NCBI RefSeq assembly: GCF_900496995.4
Contig: NC_044014.1
Coordinates: forward strand, 23,396,234-23,460,233
Direction of reading: 5' to 3'
DNA from: Aquila chrysaetos chrysaetos
Lineage: Eukaryota; Chordata; Aves; Accipitriformes; Accipitridae
DNA: 64,000 bases
Part shown: in pieces, positions 48,335 through 61,600 of the stretch
How the letters are laid out: every line of letters starts with the position of its first letter
Numbering within the stretch: the first letter of the stretch is position 1
Program-made: the position numbers and the translations under genes
Notes under the pieces: model-generated
Told to the model about the DNA's origin: nothing
The model's database searches: none
The model's input: the letters and a program-made list of their open reading frames with translations, nothing else

Positions 48335-48904
48335 CTGGTTAAAGAAGGAGAAGAAGAATGGGAAAATAATGCTTAGGGTTAGGGGAAACCAAAAGAATGT
48401 TAATTCTGAAAAAAAAAAAAGCGAGCCTTTTTAATTGAAAAAAGACAAAGATGGTATGGACAATACACAGAAATTCACTAGCAATTAATCATGTTTCAAT
48501 CATTACAGAGGAAATAGTTTTAGGCGTTTAACATTCAAAATTAAGAGATGCACAGGCCTACTAGAATCTAATTCTACAAACCATAAAGTTATAAAACCCA
48601 CCTGTAAAAAAAAAAAAAAGATACTGTAACAATATGCAATATGCTGTTAGTATAATTATCGTTGCAAGTCAAGATAGCAAAACCACCACTCTAAATTGTC
48701 TCATTATGCTTTAAGAATTGTTTATTAAATCAATTTACTAGCTACTTAATTGTTAGACTAATTAGCTTAAGCCCAATTTAAAAAAAAATCACTCACAAGC
48801 ACACAAAACCCAAGCAATACTACAAAAAAAAAAAAAAAGAAAATCACATACACACATACATACGCGCTAGATGCTGTAGTACAATGTACGTGAGACACAA
48901 TTAC
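48335..48904 (-). other. SORBS1: SORBS1 intron, 570 nt
   Basis: An AT-rich intron with short A runs at about 48606-48618 and 48824-48838. Nothing else is seen. Confidence 0.6.
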
Positions 48905-48970
48905 CTTTCTATCCTCTCTAGTAAGGATAGAGCAATCTCCAGGAGTATAATCCCAAATCTTTTTTGGAGG
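48905..48970 (-). CDS. SORBS1: SORBS1 exon, end of SoHo domain
   Basis: The 66-nt phase-0 exon encodes PPKKIWDYTPGDCSILTRED and then RK. Acceptor TCCATCAG, donor GTAATT. It closes the SoHo region with the family word PPKKIWDYTPGDCSI. Confidence 0.96.
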
Positions 48971-51900
48971 CTGATGGAAAGCAGAGGAAGGAAATGAGGA
49001 AATGAAGATAAGGAAAGACATCACAGACAATATGGAAACTGGATTAGAACAGAGGGGGAATACAATAGGGGATTTGCATCAACACTGAAAAGAAATTTAA
49101 AAAAAAACCACAACAGAGAAAGAGAGAGAGATAGAGGGATAAATCTGCTATAGCACAAATATCAAGAGATCATGGGAGGCAAAAGGGAGCATACATGCAG
49201 CCTGGGAGGGGCTGTTATCAGTAGTGTTTGAGGAAATTTTTATTTTTGCAAGGTGCTCTAAGGGATTTGGGACTCTCTAGAGGGAGCCCACAGCTGGTGG
49301 TTAAAGCATTCTTAACACAAAACCAAAACAGAACAAAATGGGGAAAAAAACCACACAGTTATAAAAAGCGTTTGTTTTGCTCATTCTTCCTTTCAAAAGG
49401 AAAGGGTAAAACAAGGGCCTTTGATAAATAAAAGGGAGAATCCTTCCCACCCCCACCAGACTATGAATACATACCATGTGAACAAATGGCTGAATTTCCA
49501 GTGATGGCATTGTGGGGCAATGAGAATGCAGAGTTGTTATTTTTTATTTCACTGGTTTGGGGGTTTGTTTGTGGGGGGTTTTGGTGGAGAGAGTGGGAGA
49601 CATGGAAGTTTGGGAACTAGTTATTTAAAATTCATCCTATAGGTGAAGGCACAGATTTCAGAATAGGATTTTCCTGTTTGGATGCACGTGTAAATACCAG
49701 GGAGGATTATTAAAAGTGAAAGACCTTTGTCCTGACACTCCTATCCAAATAATGCCACGCTAATATCCTCATTTCACCAGGTACGCACTTCTCACTGATA
49801 TGTTCAGAGAGACTTTGTTCTTACTTTGTGAAATCGGAATACATTTGCTCCGTTTCCAAACAAAAATAACCTCTGTTGGCTGGCAAGCTTAGCATCATCC
49901 TTTGTGTCCATACTGACTTCTGTGACTAGATTATTAAAGTGCCTCCAAGTCACTGACAGGGAATCTCCCAGTGTCAGTCTATCAAAGGTGAGACTGAGCT
50001 ACAACACTTGGGTCTTGGTCCAAATTCCTTTCTATACTGCCTGGATCTGTAGTTTGAACCTGCCCCACCTTACATTTGGACAGCCACTGTGTGGATGCAA
50101 ACACTAAATACCTATTGCTTATCCATCAGATCAGCAGCTGCATGGGGGTAGATGGTGTTGCAAAGATTTAGGTTTGAGATTTGGAGGGAGGAACTGGAGG
50201 GAAGGAGGTGAGAAGGCAGGACATGGACCCCTTTTTCCAGTCCCCTTCTTCTCCATTTATAGCAAAGAGCTTACTCAGTGCTGCCTCAGGAAGGTCTGGG
50301 AGAAAGTGCCCATGTGTGTGATCCCACAGTCACAGCGGCAGACAACCAAGCTCTAGACTGACCAAAAGTCAAGTTTTGTGGATGGGCTCCATGGAGCTGT
50401 GGAGCCACGGGTCAGGAGGAAAGAAGGAAGGAGCATGGGGGGATTCAGTCTCAGCAGCACACTGATTTCACATCCATGATGCAGAGACTGATCTACCTGT
50501 CTGCAGGGCATGCACCTGTCCACAGAGCTGGCCAGAAATGCATCTGGGATGCTGGTCCAGCAAAGTGTCACTTCAGCTGCCCTAGAAAGCGCATGTGCTT
50601 TCCTCAGTGGGGAAAGCCCCATCCTAACCATTCTGGTGTCTCTGGAGAACACCACCCACAGGCTCAAAAGAATCCTGTGCTCCCTTTTACCAAAGGTATT
50701 TCCTGCCCACGTCATATAGCTGCAAATAAAGTCAGAAAGCCAGGAGAAATCATGTCTGTAGAAGTACACATTATCTCCAGCACTGGAAAAAAAGCTGGGA
50801 GAAACAGAGGATCTTTGAAAATACCAGACGCTAGCAAACATCAGTTGAAACTCTCTGGTTAGACATGAGGTTTAGCCACTAGCTGGTCACAAAAATCTGG
50901 TCTTCTCATGACCGGAGTGAGCAAAGCTACAAAAAACATACTCTTTTGGCTGTGGTAATGAAGCTCAGAGGGAGCTTTGCTGAATTTCTGTCAGGTTCCA
51001 GAGTAGCTAGCTAGAAAAGTCTGAGATGGCATCCTCATTCAAGTGCCTGATGCTGGAGCACTCCGTACAGAGTACTACATTCAGAGGTTGGCATAGCTGA
51101 TCAGGGAGCATGGTTGCATGGCTTTGGAACTAAAGCAAGTTGACATGGGATATAATTTCAAGGCAAGCTGTAAGAAAGCAGCCCTGAACAACAGTGCCCC
51201 GAGCAAGGTGGGGAACTTGTTACCAGAACAGACACTGCTGAACAAGAGATGGATTGCTGGCATAGCCTAAGATGCCCTCTTCTGAAGTAAGGCCAACACT
51301 GCATGACTAAAAGCACAAATGCACGCTTCTTAGGAACAGATATACCCTCACTTCTGGAACAGCCCAAGGGCATAAAAGTTCTCCTTTCTCTGACACGTTT
51401 TCCATTAACTTATACTAACTCAAAGGGTCATAGAGATGACAAACCTTCATTCATTGCAAGAGCTTATGGCTATTAATTACACAGCAGCAAAGAGAAGCAG
51501 GTTTCTTCTCACTTTGTGGAAATCTTAAACCATGACAACTTGTGAAGGGTTAAATCCTTATACTGACATCATTTAAAAGCCTCAGTGAGGTGTGATTTAC
51601 CTGATTTCTACTGCCTAAAAGTTAGGGGGTCTCATCTCAAACACTGTTGAAGCTCCTTCTTTAGCTTAGGATGCAAGGTCCACAGCTATAAAGCATAGTT
51701 TTCTGTGACAGAATGGACTATCCAGCCATTGTACATGTTTGTTTTTCAGCAAAAATCACTATTTCTACGACGTGATCAGACTGGGCACCCAACCTCAGGC
51801 AGCTACATTCTGTGCAGAGGAATTTTGTCACTTCTGTAAGAACAAAGACTAGATTTAAAGAAAACCTGCTCTCTGGTGTCCATGTGCAGTTGCCTTTGAA

Positions 51901-52934
51901 GCCAGTACTGAGCCTTAAAACGTATTTCTGTTTTGTTGTACATGCAGGGAAATCTCAGCAGCACTCAAAACCGGTATGCATGGGCATTTGACAACTGAAC
52001 TCGAGGAGAAAGGAGAAACAACCACTACACTTGAACAGATGTGAGAGGCTGATACTGACCCTCTGGTGCAGTAAGAGCAGCTTATTAAACAGTATTTAAT
52101 AATGAAGTTAATAGTGTTTCATCAGTAAGAACCAGGCCATAAAATGCTTTAAAGTCACATTTTTTCCAGTAGCCATGACCACTGATGTGCTCCCTCCATC
52201 AAAATGTCCTTTGTCCTATTGAATAATTAAGCTTTGCTTCATCTTTTTCCAGAGTGGGAAACCAAGGCTTTTTTTCTGCCCTGACCGCCCCCCCCCCCTC
52301 CCGGGCCCAGCAATACAGCTCCATCTGAAAAGAAAGCACACTGTTCTCAGACTCCTTTGGTTTCAGGGAATGGCAAGGGCTATTCAACACAGACGGATGC
52401 ACCCCATTTAGGCAATGGGCAGCTACATGCATAAGGAAATGAGCAGGAAACAGGGTCATGATCTGTTTATGGATAGCTGGAAATTACTGACCTACAGTTT
52501 ACAAGCGAAGGCCAGGAATAAATGAGTGATTCTCCTTGACTTAAAGCTACCTATCAGCCATCCTAGATCTCAGTTAGGCAGAGGGAGAATGAGGGCATTG
52601 AATAAGGACTTTCAAAAATGAGAACAGGGCATTACTTCTAACATTAACAACAAATGCAGTTTGAACTATGGTGAAAAATATTGCCTTGTTGATACATATG
52701 GCTGGAAGGCAGGGAACATTTGTAAATGGCTTCAAAATACTTAAAGTGGTCACAGAACAGCTGCTTTACGTCAGTACCAGATTGACGTTATGAACAATCA
52801 CATTTTTAAATGAGGAAGGCAGCTGTTCCAGGTTTAGGGCCTAGCAAAGATATGTGACAATCATTAAAATAAAAAAAAAAAAAAAAAAAAAAAGGCAGGT
52901 TGACTTCATTGGTCATCGCAACTATCAAACTTAC
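48971..52934 (-). other. SORBS1: SORBS1 intron, 4.0 kb
   Basis: The intron contains the T23 tract near its 5' end, an 11-base C run at 52288-52298, a G-rich patch on the plus strand at about 49557-49590, and a short GA-rich stretch near 49113-49133. No exon was seen. Confidence 0.6.
52871..52893 (-). repeat. Homopolymer tract, 23 T on the transcript strand
   Basis: The tract lies at intron positions +42 to +64 after the SoHo exon at 52935-53018. It could be a plain poly(A/T) slip or a U-rich splicing element. Confidence 0.9.
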
Positions 52935-53018
52935 CGGTTTCCCAAACTCCAATTCCGAAAAGAATTTATACCAAGGTTCATTCTTTAAATCTATCTCTTC
53001 TGGGCTTATATCCCGAGT
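52935..53018 (-). CDS. SORBS1: SORBS1 exon, middle of SoHo domain
   Basis: The 84-nt phase-0 exon encodes TRDISPEEIDLKNEPWYKFF followed by SELEFGKP, the best conserved part of the SoHo region. The acceptor is CCTTTAG and the donor GTAAGT. A run of 23 T in the transcript (plus-strand A at 52871-52893) begins 42 nt downstream of the exon. Confidence 0.96.
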
Positions 53019-56000
53019 CTAAAGGAATTGGTGATAGGGGAATGGAAGAAAGAGAAGGATAACATTATGCAAAGAATACACGGAAAGGGACTGTTAGAGA
53101 TGCAGATCCCATGGTTTCCATGCTAAAATGTAGATATTTAGCCTTGTAATTTGGAATTTCTATAGCACCTCTCTCACAAAGGCCATGAATTGCTCTGCAA
53201 ACATCAGTTAAGCCTAATGGCATCATTGTGAGCAACATGAATATGAATGAATTGCATTTTACAGATCAGGAGACCCACAGAGAGAGAGATTATGCTGCTT
53301 GCCCAGAGTCACAGGGAGACTCAATGGAAGAGCTGGGAGTCAACCAGTCCTTCGGTCCTACTATCAGACAGTTCCACCGAGTCCAAAGCTGCATGTACTT
53401 TAAATTATTTTTTTTTAATCTTCATTTGGTTAAAAAAAGAGAGACTCAGTGAGACCTGAATCAAACACTGCATCTTTAACAGCACATGAATATGTGAGAA
53501 ACCCTGTTCTATACACTGCAAACAGAGTGAAAGGTGGTTTTCTAAATCAAAGGAGACACAAGTCAGAGAATGAGCATCCCTGAGAGGTCTCTGAAGGGAT
53601 GGACAGAGAGACAATATTACTTGTTTCTTCACAAATAAATACTAGAGAATCAGACAACTACAATGAAGGAAAAATCGGACAGGACAGAAAACAGTACAGT
53701 TGAAAAGGAAATTCCCTTTTGTTCATACAATCTGTTTTAATGCAACAAAAGAAGTTGTAGTAGTTGTAGCTGTTTAAAAACACTACTGGTGAGATAAGAG
53801 AATAAAGTCCATTGCTGAGGGTTATGAGGTGCCCCTCCCCAAAAGACTAGCTAACTCTTGCATTTCAGTGTACCTAGTCTTAGACATAATGGATCTCAGT
53901 GCATTAGAAATATAAATATATTATGTCTGATATGCCAGTGTGATCCCAAGTGGTCCATCACAACAAGTGATGAGCCACACACATGCACAGAGGGCCAAGC
54001 CAAAGTGTCCTGATGCAAATCGTCCTGTGATGCAGTTACTGAGACAGGGGGGAGTTCCCAACAGTGCTGGGCTTTGCTAGATGTCCCAGACTCTGCCAGA
54101 GCCCTTAGTCATCACAAAAAAAGCTCTAGGACAAGAGCACAGGATTGATGCTGAAAAAGGGGTAATGCTTCAATCTGAAAGATAAGTGGTTACATCATGT
54201 TTGATCTCTGATGGCCTGGAGGAAGATTTGGCTATTTCTTAAAGGCACAATAGAAGCAGTGCCTCCATTTTTTAGTTTACTCCAACTATAAGTAATCATC
54301 TTGTTATATAACTGCCTTAACATCAAAAAAATGCCCACTGACATCAACAGGAGGCTCTTCATTGCTCTGAAATGGTTTTGGATTGGGATTCTGATAGTCA
54401 CAGCTCTGGGTGTGATTACCAGGAGATATCCACAAATCTCCTGTAGCCTCCTTGAAAGATCTAGTTGCTAACCGCTGTATTACTGTTGTATTTAATGAGA
54501 CTGATGGAGACCATGAAGTCACTATTTCAAAACCTTCTTTCTTCTGTGATCTTATGGCTTGAAATTAAAGCTCAAAAAATAACATTAGAAATAACACGGC
54601 TATCACATTCTTCTTGTCTTTGATGAGCTCTGCACAATTTCTCTCAATTATGCTGATGATAGTCCTGCTTGCGTCTTTTAGTCTCTGATTCAAGAGCTCA
54701 ATTAAGTACCTGATGAAGTCTGAACAAGTAAACATTGCCACTGGTGATGACAGACCTTTTGCAAAGGCTTAGGTACACAGACGAAGGAGGCCTTTTGCCG
54801 CAAGGTTTAATCTTGGCTGTTTACAGTGAGACAAAATTGCCACTTATGTGAGCAGAAATCTTGCTCCAGGATGGACTGCAGGAATGGAGTTATCATACAG
54901 TGTTCAAACAACTCCTCACTGGCACTTCTCTAATGGGCTGAGCCAACGCCCAGTAGGATCAAGAGAGAGTCATCCATCGACCATTTCAATAGGCACTAGG
55001 ATCACACTCCTATCAGGAGTGACTTTGTTGAAGTCAATGAAGGGACACGGGTGTGAAAAGAAGTTGGTTGCAGGATCTTCAAAAAGTGATGGACCTTGAT
55101 TGCACTTAGAAGGAAAAAGAGAAAACCCACCAAAATACTAAGGAGAAATATTAGGTCCCATATCAGACTTGATTCTTACATTTCTATTGATTTAAATTGC
55201 TGTTCACTCTTGTGTAAAATCCTTGGCAGGTTTTTCAGGAGCATTCCTTTACCTACTCTACACAGGGATCAATGCCTGAGCTGTTAAGGCACAAAGTCCA
55301 GTTTACATTTGGAATCTCACATGCAATTAGCACTTCTAGTTGAATCCTTCACATTAATCCCTATATAGAACAATTATATCTTTATGTACCAAACTGGCTA
55401 TTCACTAGTAACCTCATTCAGTATTTTCTAGCACTTACAGTGTCACACTTGTACCACTGAAGGACACCTTAAGTGAGCTGTAGTGATTTATGCAGGACTG
55501 GCTGATGAGGTTAGCACCACCTCTCTGCCCTGCCCTTTGCCAAGTGTTCTCAGCCAAGCCTGCAGAATGAGACTTTTGTATGTCCCCTAGCCGTCACGAT
55601 TCACAGCACTATTTACTAATTCAAACTGAACTTAGTAACAGCTCACTTAATCCAGGTTACACACTGGTGTAGCTGGGCAGCCAGCTCACATTCCATTCTG
55701 CCACCCCTGCCGCAGAAGTGGTGAGATCCAGCTAAGGAAGAAAGCAGCCCAGGAGAGATGGCCATGTCCTAATGTACCTCAGAGGCATCCCCTGACGCAC
55801 ATTACAGGCAGTCTAAAAATTAGTCATTCTGTATTTAAAGCATCAGAGGAACATAGAAACTGAACCAGCCTGCTTTATTGCATAATGCCTTCAACCCTCC
55901 TGCATCAACTAATGCTGTGCCCTAGAAAAAGTACAGCTGGTAAAACAGCTGCTGAACAGGTCACAGTGTCAAACATGGATTAAAAACTAGGGTTAGTGAT

Positions 56001-56251
56001 CCATACTTAACACAGAAAACAACACGTCCAAAAGGAAAGAAGCCTCTCAGTCCCCCTGGATCTTACTTTATAGAGAACAAAAATGTTAGGAAGTTATGCA
56101 AAACAGTTTTCAAAACAAAATATACAGGAAATACATCACACAAGCACTGCAATGTAAGCATAAGGAATCCTATCCAAATGGAACTGACAAGCACTTGGGG
56201 AGTATTTTACAATCACAGGATAAAGCCAAACTAGGATAAAACAAACGTTAC
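53019..56251 (-). other. SORBS1: SORBS1 intron, 3.2 kb
   Basis: A probable old SINE of the MIR family lies at about 53190-53395. I see no exon in the rest. Confidence 0.6.
53190..53395 (-). mobile_element. MIR-like SINE fragment
   Basis: The plus strand reads 'cattttacagatcaggaga', then 'gctgcttgcccagagtcac' and 'gaagagctgggag'. These follow the spacing of the reverse complement of an amniote MIR element, whose sense strand would read about as 'gtgaccttgggcaagt...' and 'ctcatctgtaaaatg'. The copy is diverged and the ends are approximate. Confidence 0.55.
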
Positions 56252-56366
56252 CATTTTTTCATTGTTCAGAACTGAGGACTTTCCTGGCTGATAGTCATAA
56301 ATGCTCCTGGGCTCTGCTCGGTATTTTCTGGTGTCCACCTTCTTGTCTGGAGGCTCCCAGTCAGTC
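56252..56366 (-). CDS. SORBS1: SORBS1 exon, start of SoHo domain
   Basis: The 115-nt exon contributes [20 protein letters not shown] followed by [19 protein letters not shown]. This is the first third of the sorbin homology (SoHo) region, which in known family members binds flotillin and recruits the protein to lipid rafts. The acceptor is TACTCAG. The exon ends with ATG before GTAACG, phase 0. Confidence 0.96.
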
Positions 56367-58378
56367 CTGAGTAAAGAAAGATCAATTAACCCAAAACATT
56401 GTGGTTTCTGTGGAGACAAGCACTTCCTTTTGACAGGCACATTTCCCTGTTAATCGTGGTTTAATCAGGGTACTTTTTTTAATCTAGGAAAGGAGCCTGC
56501 TGCAAGAGGAACAGTTCAGATAGGACTCCAGGCATACATTTGTTTATCTATAGCAGGCAGAGGTTGATACAGCTCAGCTGCTGAAACCACTGGAGTAGAG
56601 GAGGTTTCTTCAAAGTACTTTAAATAAAATTCCAGACTTCCATGTCTTTCCTGATTGGAAATAGCTTAGTGATGGGCTTCAACTAAGCTCACAAATACAA
56701 ACATGTCCAAGCTTTGAGCAGAACTCAGACTAAATCTCTTTTGCTAAACTTCTTCATTTTAGCCACATCACCAATTACCTGACTACTACTACTCCGGATT
56801 CTGGGGGCACTCTGGGATCCAAGATGGCGTCTTTTCTAGAGACATGAACAGATTATCTCAGACTGGTGTATCTAAAGATGGCTAAGAACAGTCCATTGAC
56901 TATCCAAACCACAATAATTTTGTGCAGTGTCCACACTGGGACAGTTCAGACAATAGTAGTCACAAAGCATTCCGAGTGCATATCCTACAATGTCCAGCTC
57001 CTCCGAAAAGTAACATATTCGAACACCTCACTCAGAATAACCAATGCCCCTGAAAAAGCCTAGAAATCAGGCCATTTAAACTGGTAAACTAATTCTGATC
57101 TTGCTCTTGATATGTTCCCTTTGATGGGCAATGTTGTATGTGGATTCATCTCACCTAGCATTCACCAAACAAACATGAGGCATCCAACCAGAACTGCTGC
57201 TCCAGGTTTCCTTGCACTGCACTTACCCTACTGATCTGGTTTAGGATAGGAACAACCCACTGAGTTGCCCAAACTCTCTCCACTGGCTTAGGAGAGACAG
57301 AGGCAACCAATTTAAATTTCTTTTTATTTTAAAGTAAGGCAAGATGACAGCCAAAATGACTGGCCTACAAACAGCGTACAAATTTCAACAAGGTTGGTCT
57401 TTGCTGTCTAGAATAAACTTGATTGCTTAAGATTCCAGCCCCAGAGTAACTTCTCCCTGGTGAAACACTGTCACTAGATAACAGGAAGCATTAATTATTG
57501 TAACCCTTTCACTTGCAAGAGTCTTCTCAGAGGGCCGATGTACTATGCCTTCAATTCCTGCATAAGGAAGACACGTTCTATCAGCAAACTTTGTCTCCTG
57601 ATCTGGTGGCCTGAGATGCTCACTGAATTAGAAATCTCAAATTATGGCATTGCTCATTCGAGGCAGCAAGCAAAAAACATTAAGAGCATGTGGAAGTTGG
57701 TGAGGGAGGGAGGAGCAGTTCAAGACCTGGGAGAATTCAGCAGGACATAAAATATTCATTGCTCATTCTGCTTTCCCTTCATTTGGGAAACGCATTCGTT
57801 ACTGTTACAAAGAGGTTTAAAATACATGGTAATAAACAAAGCAAAAAAAACAGAGCGGAAGTCATCTTGAACAATCACAAGTGACACTGCTAACTAAAGC
57901 CTACTTTCAAATAAAATTCATATGGGTGGAACTGCTCAGAAATGGAAAATGTAAAACAACTTTTACCAAGGCTCAACACAAATCCAGGTTTTGCTTCTCC
58001 ACAATTATTGCTACTTGCTTGTATTCTGAGGTGCCTTTAGAGTGTCACACTGAGCCAAGAGTTTCCACTGTGCCTCTGTGGTGGGCACTGTATAGGCATG
58101 ACACCCAGGGAAACACTCCTCACCCAGGCAGGAAACTATGCAACAGACTGTGTGATGACTGGTAAAAAAAAAGACAGACAAAATGGGGGACTGGGCTGTG
58201 ACAGTAAAGGAGTTCACTGCTGCCTAGTAGAAGAGTCAGAGTCAAAACTACATGTCCACTTCCCCCAAAAAGTTTAACTGGAGTTGTGGACCTAAAGCTT
58301 CCACCTTTGTTCCCTTCCCATTCACAGCTTTCAGAGATTCTTCCAGTACTGATCCAAATATGTCTCAGTTCAGGTCAC
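56367..58378 (-). other. SORBS1: SORBS1 intron, 2.0 kb
   Basis: I see no exon, repeat family or structured element in this intron. Confidence 0.6.
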
Positions 58379-58508
58379 CTTTCTGGGCTTGATTTCAGCG
58401 ATGAAGTACGGTTTGGCAGTGGCAAAGTGGCAGACCTCTTAACAACCTTCTCTGAATCAATATTGTCCATCTCACTCTTGGAGCGGGGAACTGAAAGCTG
58501 GGTTCTGC
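58379..58508 (-). CDS. SORBS1: SORBS1 exon, basic/serine linker before SoHo
   Basis: The 130-nt exon encodes S-RTQLSVPRSKSEMDNIDS, then EKVVKRSATLPLP and NRTSSLKSSPE, ending in AG of an Arg codon. Acceptor CTACAG, donor GTGACC. Human SORBS1 has SVPRSKSEM and KVVKRSATLPLPAR here (recalled). RSKSEM and KRSATL look like basophilic kinase target sites; that is inference. Only 114 nt of intron separate it from the exon upstream. Confidence 0.94.
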
Positions 58509-58622
58509 CTGTAGGATAAGTCAAATACAGGAATACTAGTGAACTGGATAGGAGGCAAATAAATACATGCTTTACATGCCCTTTCTGTTTGACAGATTAC
58601 ACAAGAAATGTGAATTACTTAC

Positions 58623-58670
58623 TGTCCTCAGAATAGGAATAACGAGGAGAGTATGAATCAGAATCTTCAT
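58623..58670 (-). CDS. SORBS1: SORBS1 exon, Tyr/Pro repeat 3
   Basis: The 48-nt exon encodes D-EDSDSYSPRYSYSED plus one base, between a TTTCAG acceptor and a strong GTAAGT donor. It matches human DDDSDLYSPRYSFSED (recalled). It is a third, shorter and more diverged version of the Tyr/Pro unit and has the same border phase as the other two. Confidence 0.93.
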
Positions 58671-61600
58671 CTGAAAGACAAAAGCATTTTGCAAGTGAGC
58701 TGAAAAAGCCCCAAAGAAGAAGCACCAGAGACTCTTTTCAATTCTTCTACTAATATACTGGCCATAATTTGAGTGATATGCCCAATACTTACCACAGGGA
58801 GAGGATCCTGGAGAAGAAAATCCCAATGAGGTTTAAATTGCTTTTAAATATAATTCCCAGATTAGATATAAATATTAATGTACTACTTACACTAATACCT
58901 TTCTCCAGGCTCTCAAAGCACTTCAGAAAACAATCACTTTTTATCACAAAACTCCTCTACAGTAAGGGTTATTAGATCCATTTTATCAAAAGCTGAAAGA
59001 TAAATAGAGGATCTAAAAGCTGTAGTATATGCCTAAAATAACTCATTAGGTGCTAGATACAGTAATAGGGCTGAGGAGTCCTGCTCCCAATCACATATGA
59101 TAACTGCTGGGACATCTTCCTTGTATTAACTTGCACACTAAGCTGAAGTATGTTCACTGACTCAGATCATCTTTTAAGCACAGATAACATTCCTGGCACA
59201 AGACACACATGTATCCTTACACCAAGAGACTGTCCTTGTTCTCATGAGCTTACTCTTTAAATAGGAAAGACATGTCTATAGAATGCAATAGAGATATTCG
59301 AGCAGCTCTAAAAGAGCTAGCAATGGCATCAGTGTAACTGAGTGATGTGGTCTGGCCCCCAAGCTGAACCTTCTCTCTCTGACACTGAAAGTGTTACACT
59401 GCATCGGCACAGCAATGTTGTTCCCAGGACACAGATGCTGCCTTGGGCCGTGAAACCATATACTGCCTTATTCAAAGATAACACGGTATTGCAGTGCGCA
59501 AGGCAGATGTGCCCAAAAAGAAGGTGCGAGGATGGCAGCATTACCACCCCCCACTCTACAGGTGATGGCCAGAGAGACCCTGACTTGATCAAAAACCTAG
59601 CAGTATCTTTCCACCATCTTCAACAGGCTTTGGAATGAATCCTCAATGAATTGCAGGTAGTAGCAGGGGGAGCTGGGATCAGACCTGGAAACTGGACCCA
59701 CAGGCCCATCACCTTTCTCTGCTGCTGAGGGTTCAAACTTGCAGGGATGTATCTATGAGACATCTACAGGACTTTCAAGCCAAAATGCAGGAAAGTACAA
59801 TGCAGTGACTGCAAAGAGAACTGTGAGCAAAGGCATTACTAATACTTCTGCAAAGAAATCACTAAAAGTGACAGAGATAAAAAGACACAAAAACAAAACA
59901 GATGAAGCTAGAATAAGCTAGATAAGAAAAGAACATACAGAAAAACTGTTACATGAATTTAGTGATGCCGATCAACAGACTGAAACAATTTCCAGATCTC
60001 CTCTCAAGGAGGACATCAATCAGCTGCTACAGCCAATCTCATCTGCTGGAAAAAACAATCTGGCTAACACAGCTGACCTGAAATTGCACTCAAGCCTTAA
60101 TCAAGCCTTTAAGGAAGGCCCAAAGAACTCTTAAACTTTTAGCCTCTCTGCTGAGTTCTCTTGGTGAATGAATTAGAAGGTTTAAGTTCCAAGCAGATGG
60201 TTATTGACTCTGGTGTGCTTATCCTAGACTTCAGATTAAAAAATAGCAAAGGTAAATTTTCAGGCGAATTCCCATATCGTAAACCTAAATGACAGAAAGC
60301 AAATGTTTATTTATTTGATGTTATTACACTGAATTGGTGACAAAATTGACTGGTATTCCTATATAAAAGTTGGGTTTATTCAGACAGCAAAATACTTGGT
60401 AAATCACAAAACTCTCGGTCCCTACAAATAGAGATGTCAAAACAAATGTCTAAAACTATCTTCACAGCCATTCACCCCTCTCAGTCTTATTTAGTGCTGG
60501 TGATCAATAAAAAATTGATTTACTTACTTGAAGAGAAATAGCAATATTCATTATAGCTCATCATTCAGACAGGAAAACTATACAATAAAAAATTCACTTC
60601 AGATAAGTATTCTCTTCCAATTGCTAATATTCTAATATCTACAATAATAAGGAGAACAGGTATTTTGAATGAAGAATCTTATGAAGAAGGGTGTCTACAT
60701 TTCTTCCCTTTTTACAGCAAGGAATACTGAAACAGAAATCTGGAATGACTTAATAACAATTAAAGAGTAAATCAGAGATGAGCATTAAGACAAGATGTCC
60801 TGGCTCTCAGAGCTGCATTCTACCTGTGGGACCCTCCTTAATGGAGCAGGGTATTACCAGTTTGTAATTTCAAAATCTGATTCCTTTAGCAAGAAGATGC
60901 TGTTCCCCTGTAGTTCCTAGAGAATCTGCAGGGGGTTTTTTTCATGGGTTGCCCATATTCTCTATGTTTCTAGAGACTCTAAAGGTATTTTAGAGGGGAG
61001 CCCAAATCTTGATGTTTCTAGGAGATCCTATGCATCAATCCAAAGCAAAAAACTCTGACATTAATTGTATGAAATCGAGGCTTCAAACCATCTCTGTACA
61101 AACACTTTGCCATTGAGTATGTAACTTCAAAATGTTTTCTAAACATGAAACATGCACTCCAACCCATCCACATCATCCAATATCAAGGAAAGAATCCAAG
61201 CAAATATTAGAGAAACATTTCCTAATGTATTCAGAATAAAAAGCAAGTTGTTTGGTCCAATAAAATTTCAACTACCTAAACCAGCAAATTACTTTCATAT
61301 GCACATTTCTAAGCGCATAGGGGACATTTATGGGCAACCAGACTCTTACTACATTATCGTCATTGGTCTTGGAAACTATGTTAGCTCAGACAAGAGCAAA
61401 ATGGATTTTCAAACTTAATTACGAACAGGAAAATTGAATCTCTGTAAAACTCCTTTATCAATTAGTTACCGAGACACTGTTTCTCTCTCATCCACACCCA
61501 CATACCATTCTGCCAATAGAAAATAATTTACACTGCATTATGATTTGCAAGACAGGACTCTTCACCTACAGGTTTCACCAAGAAATGAGCAAGTATCTTA

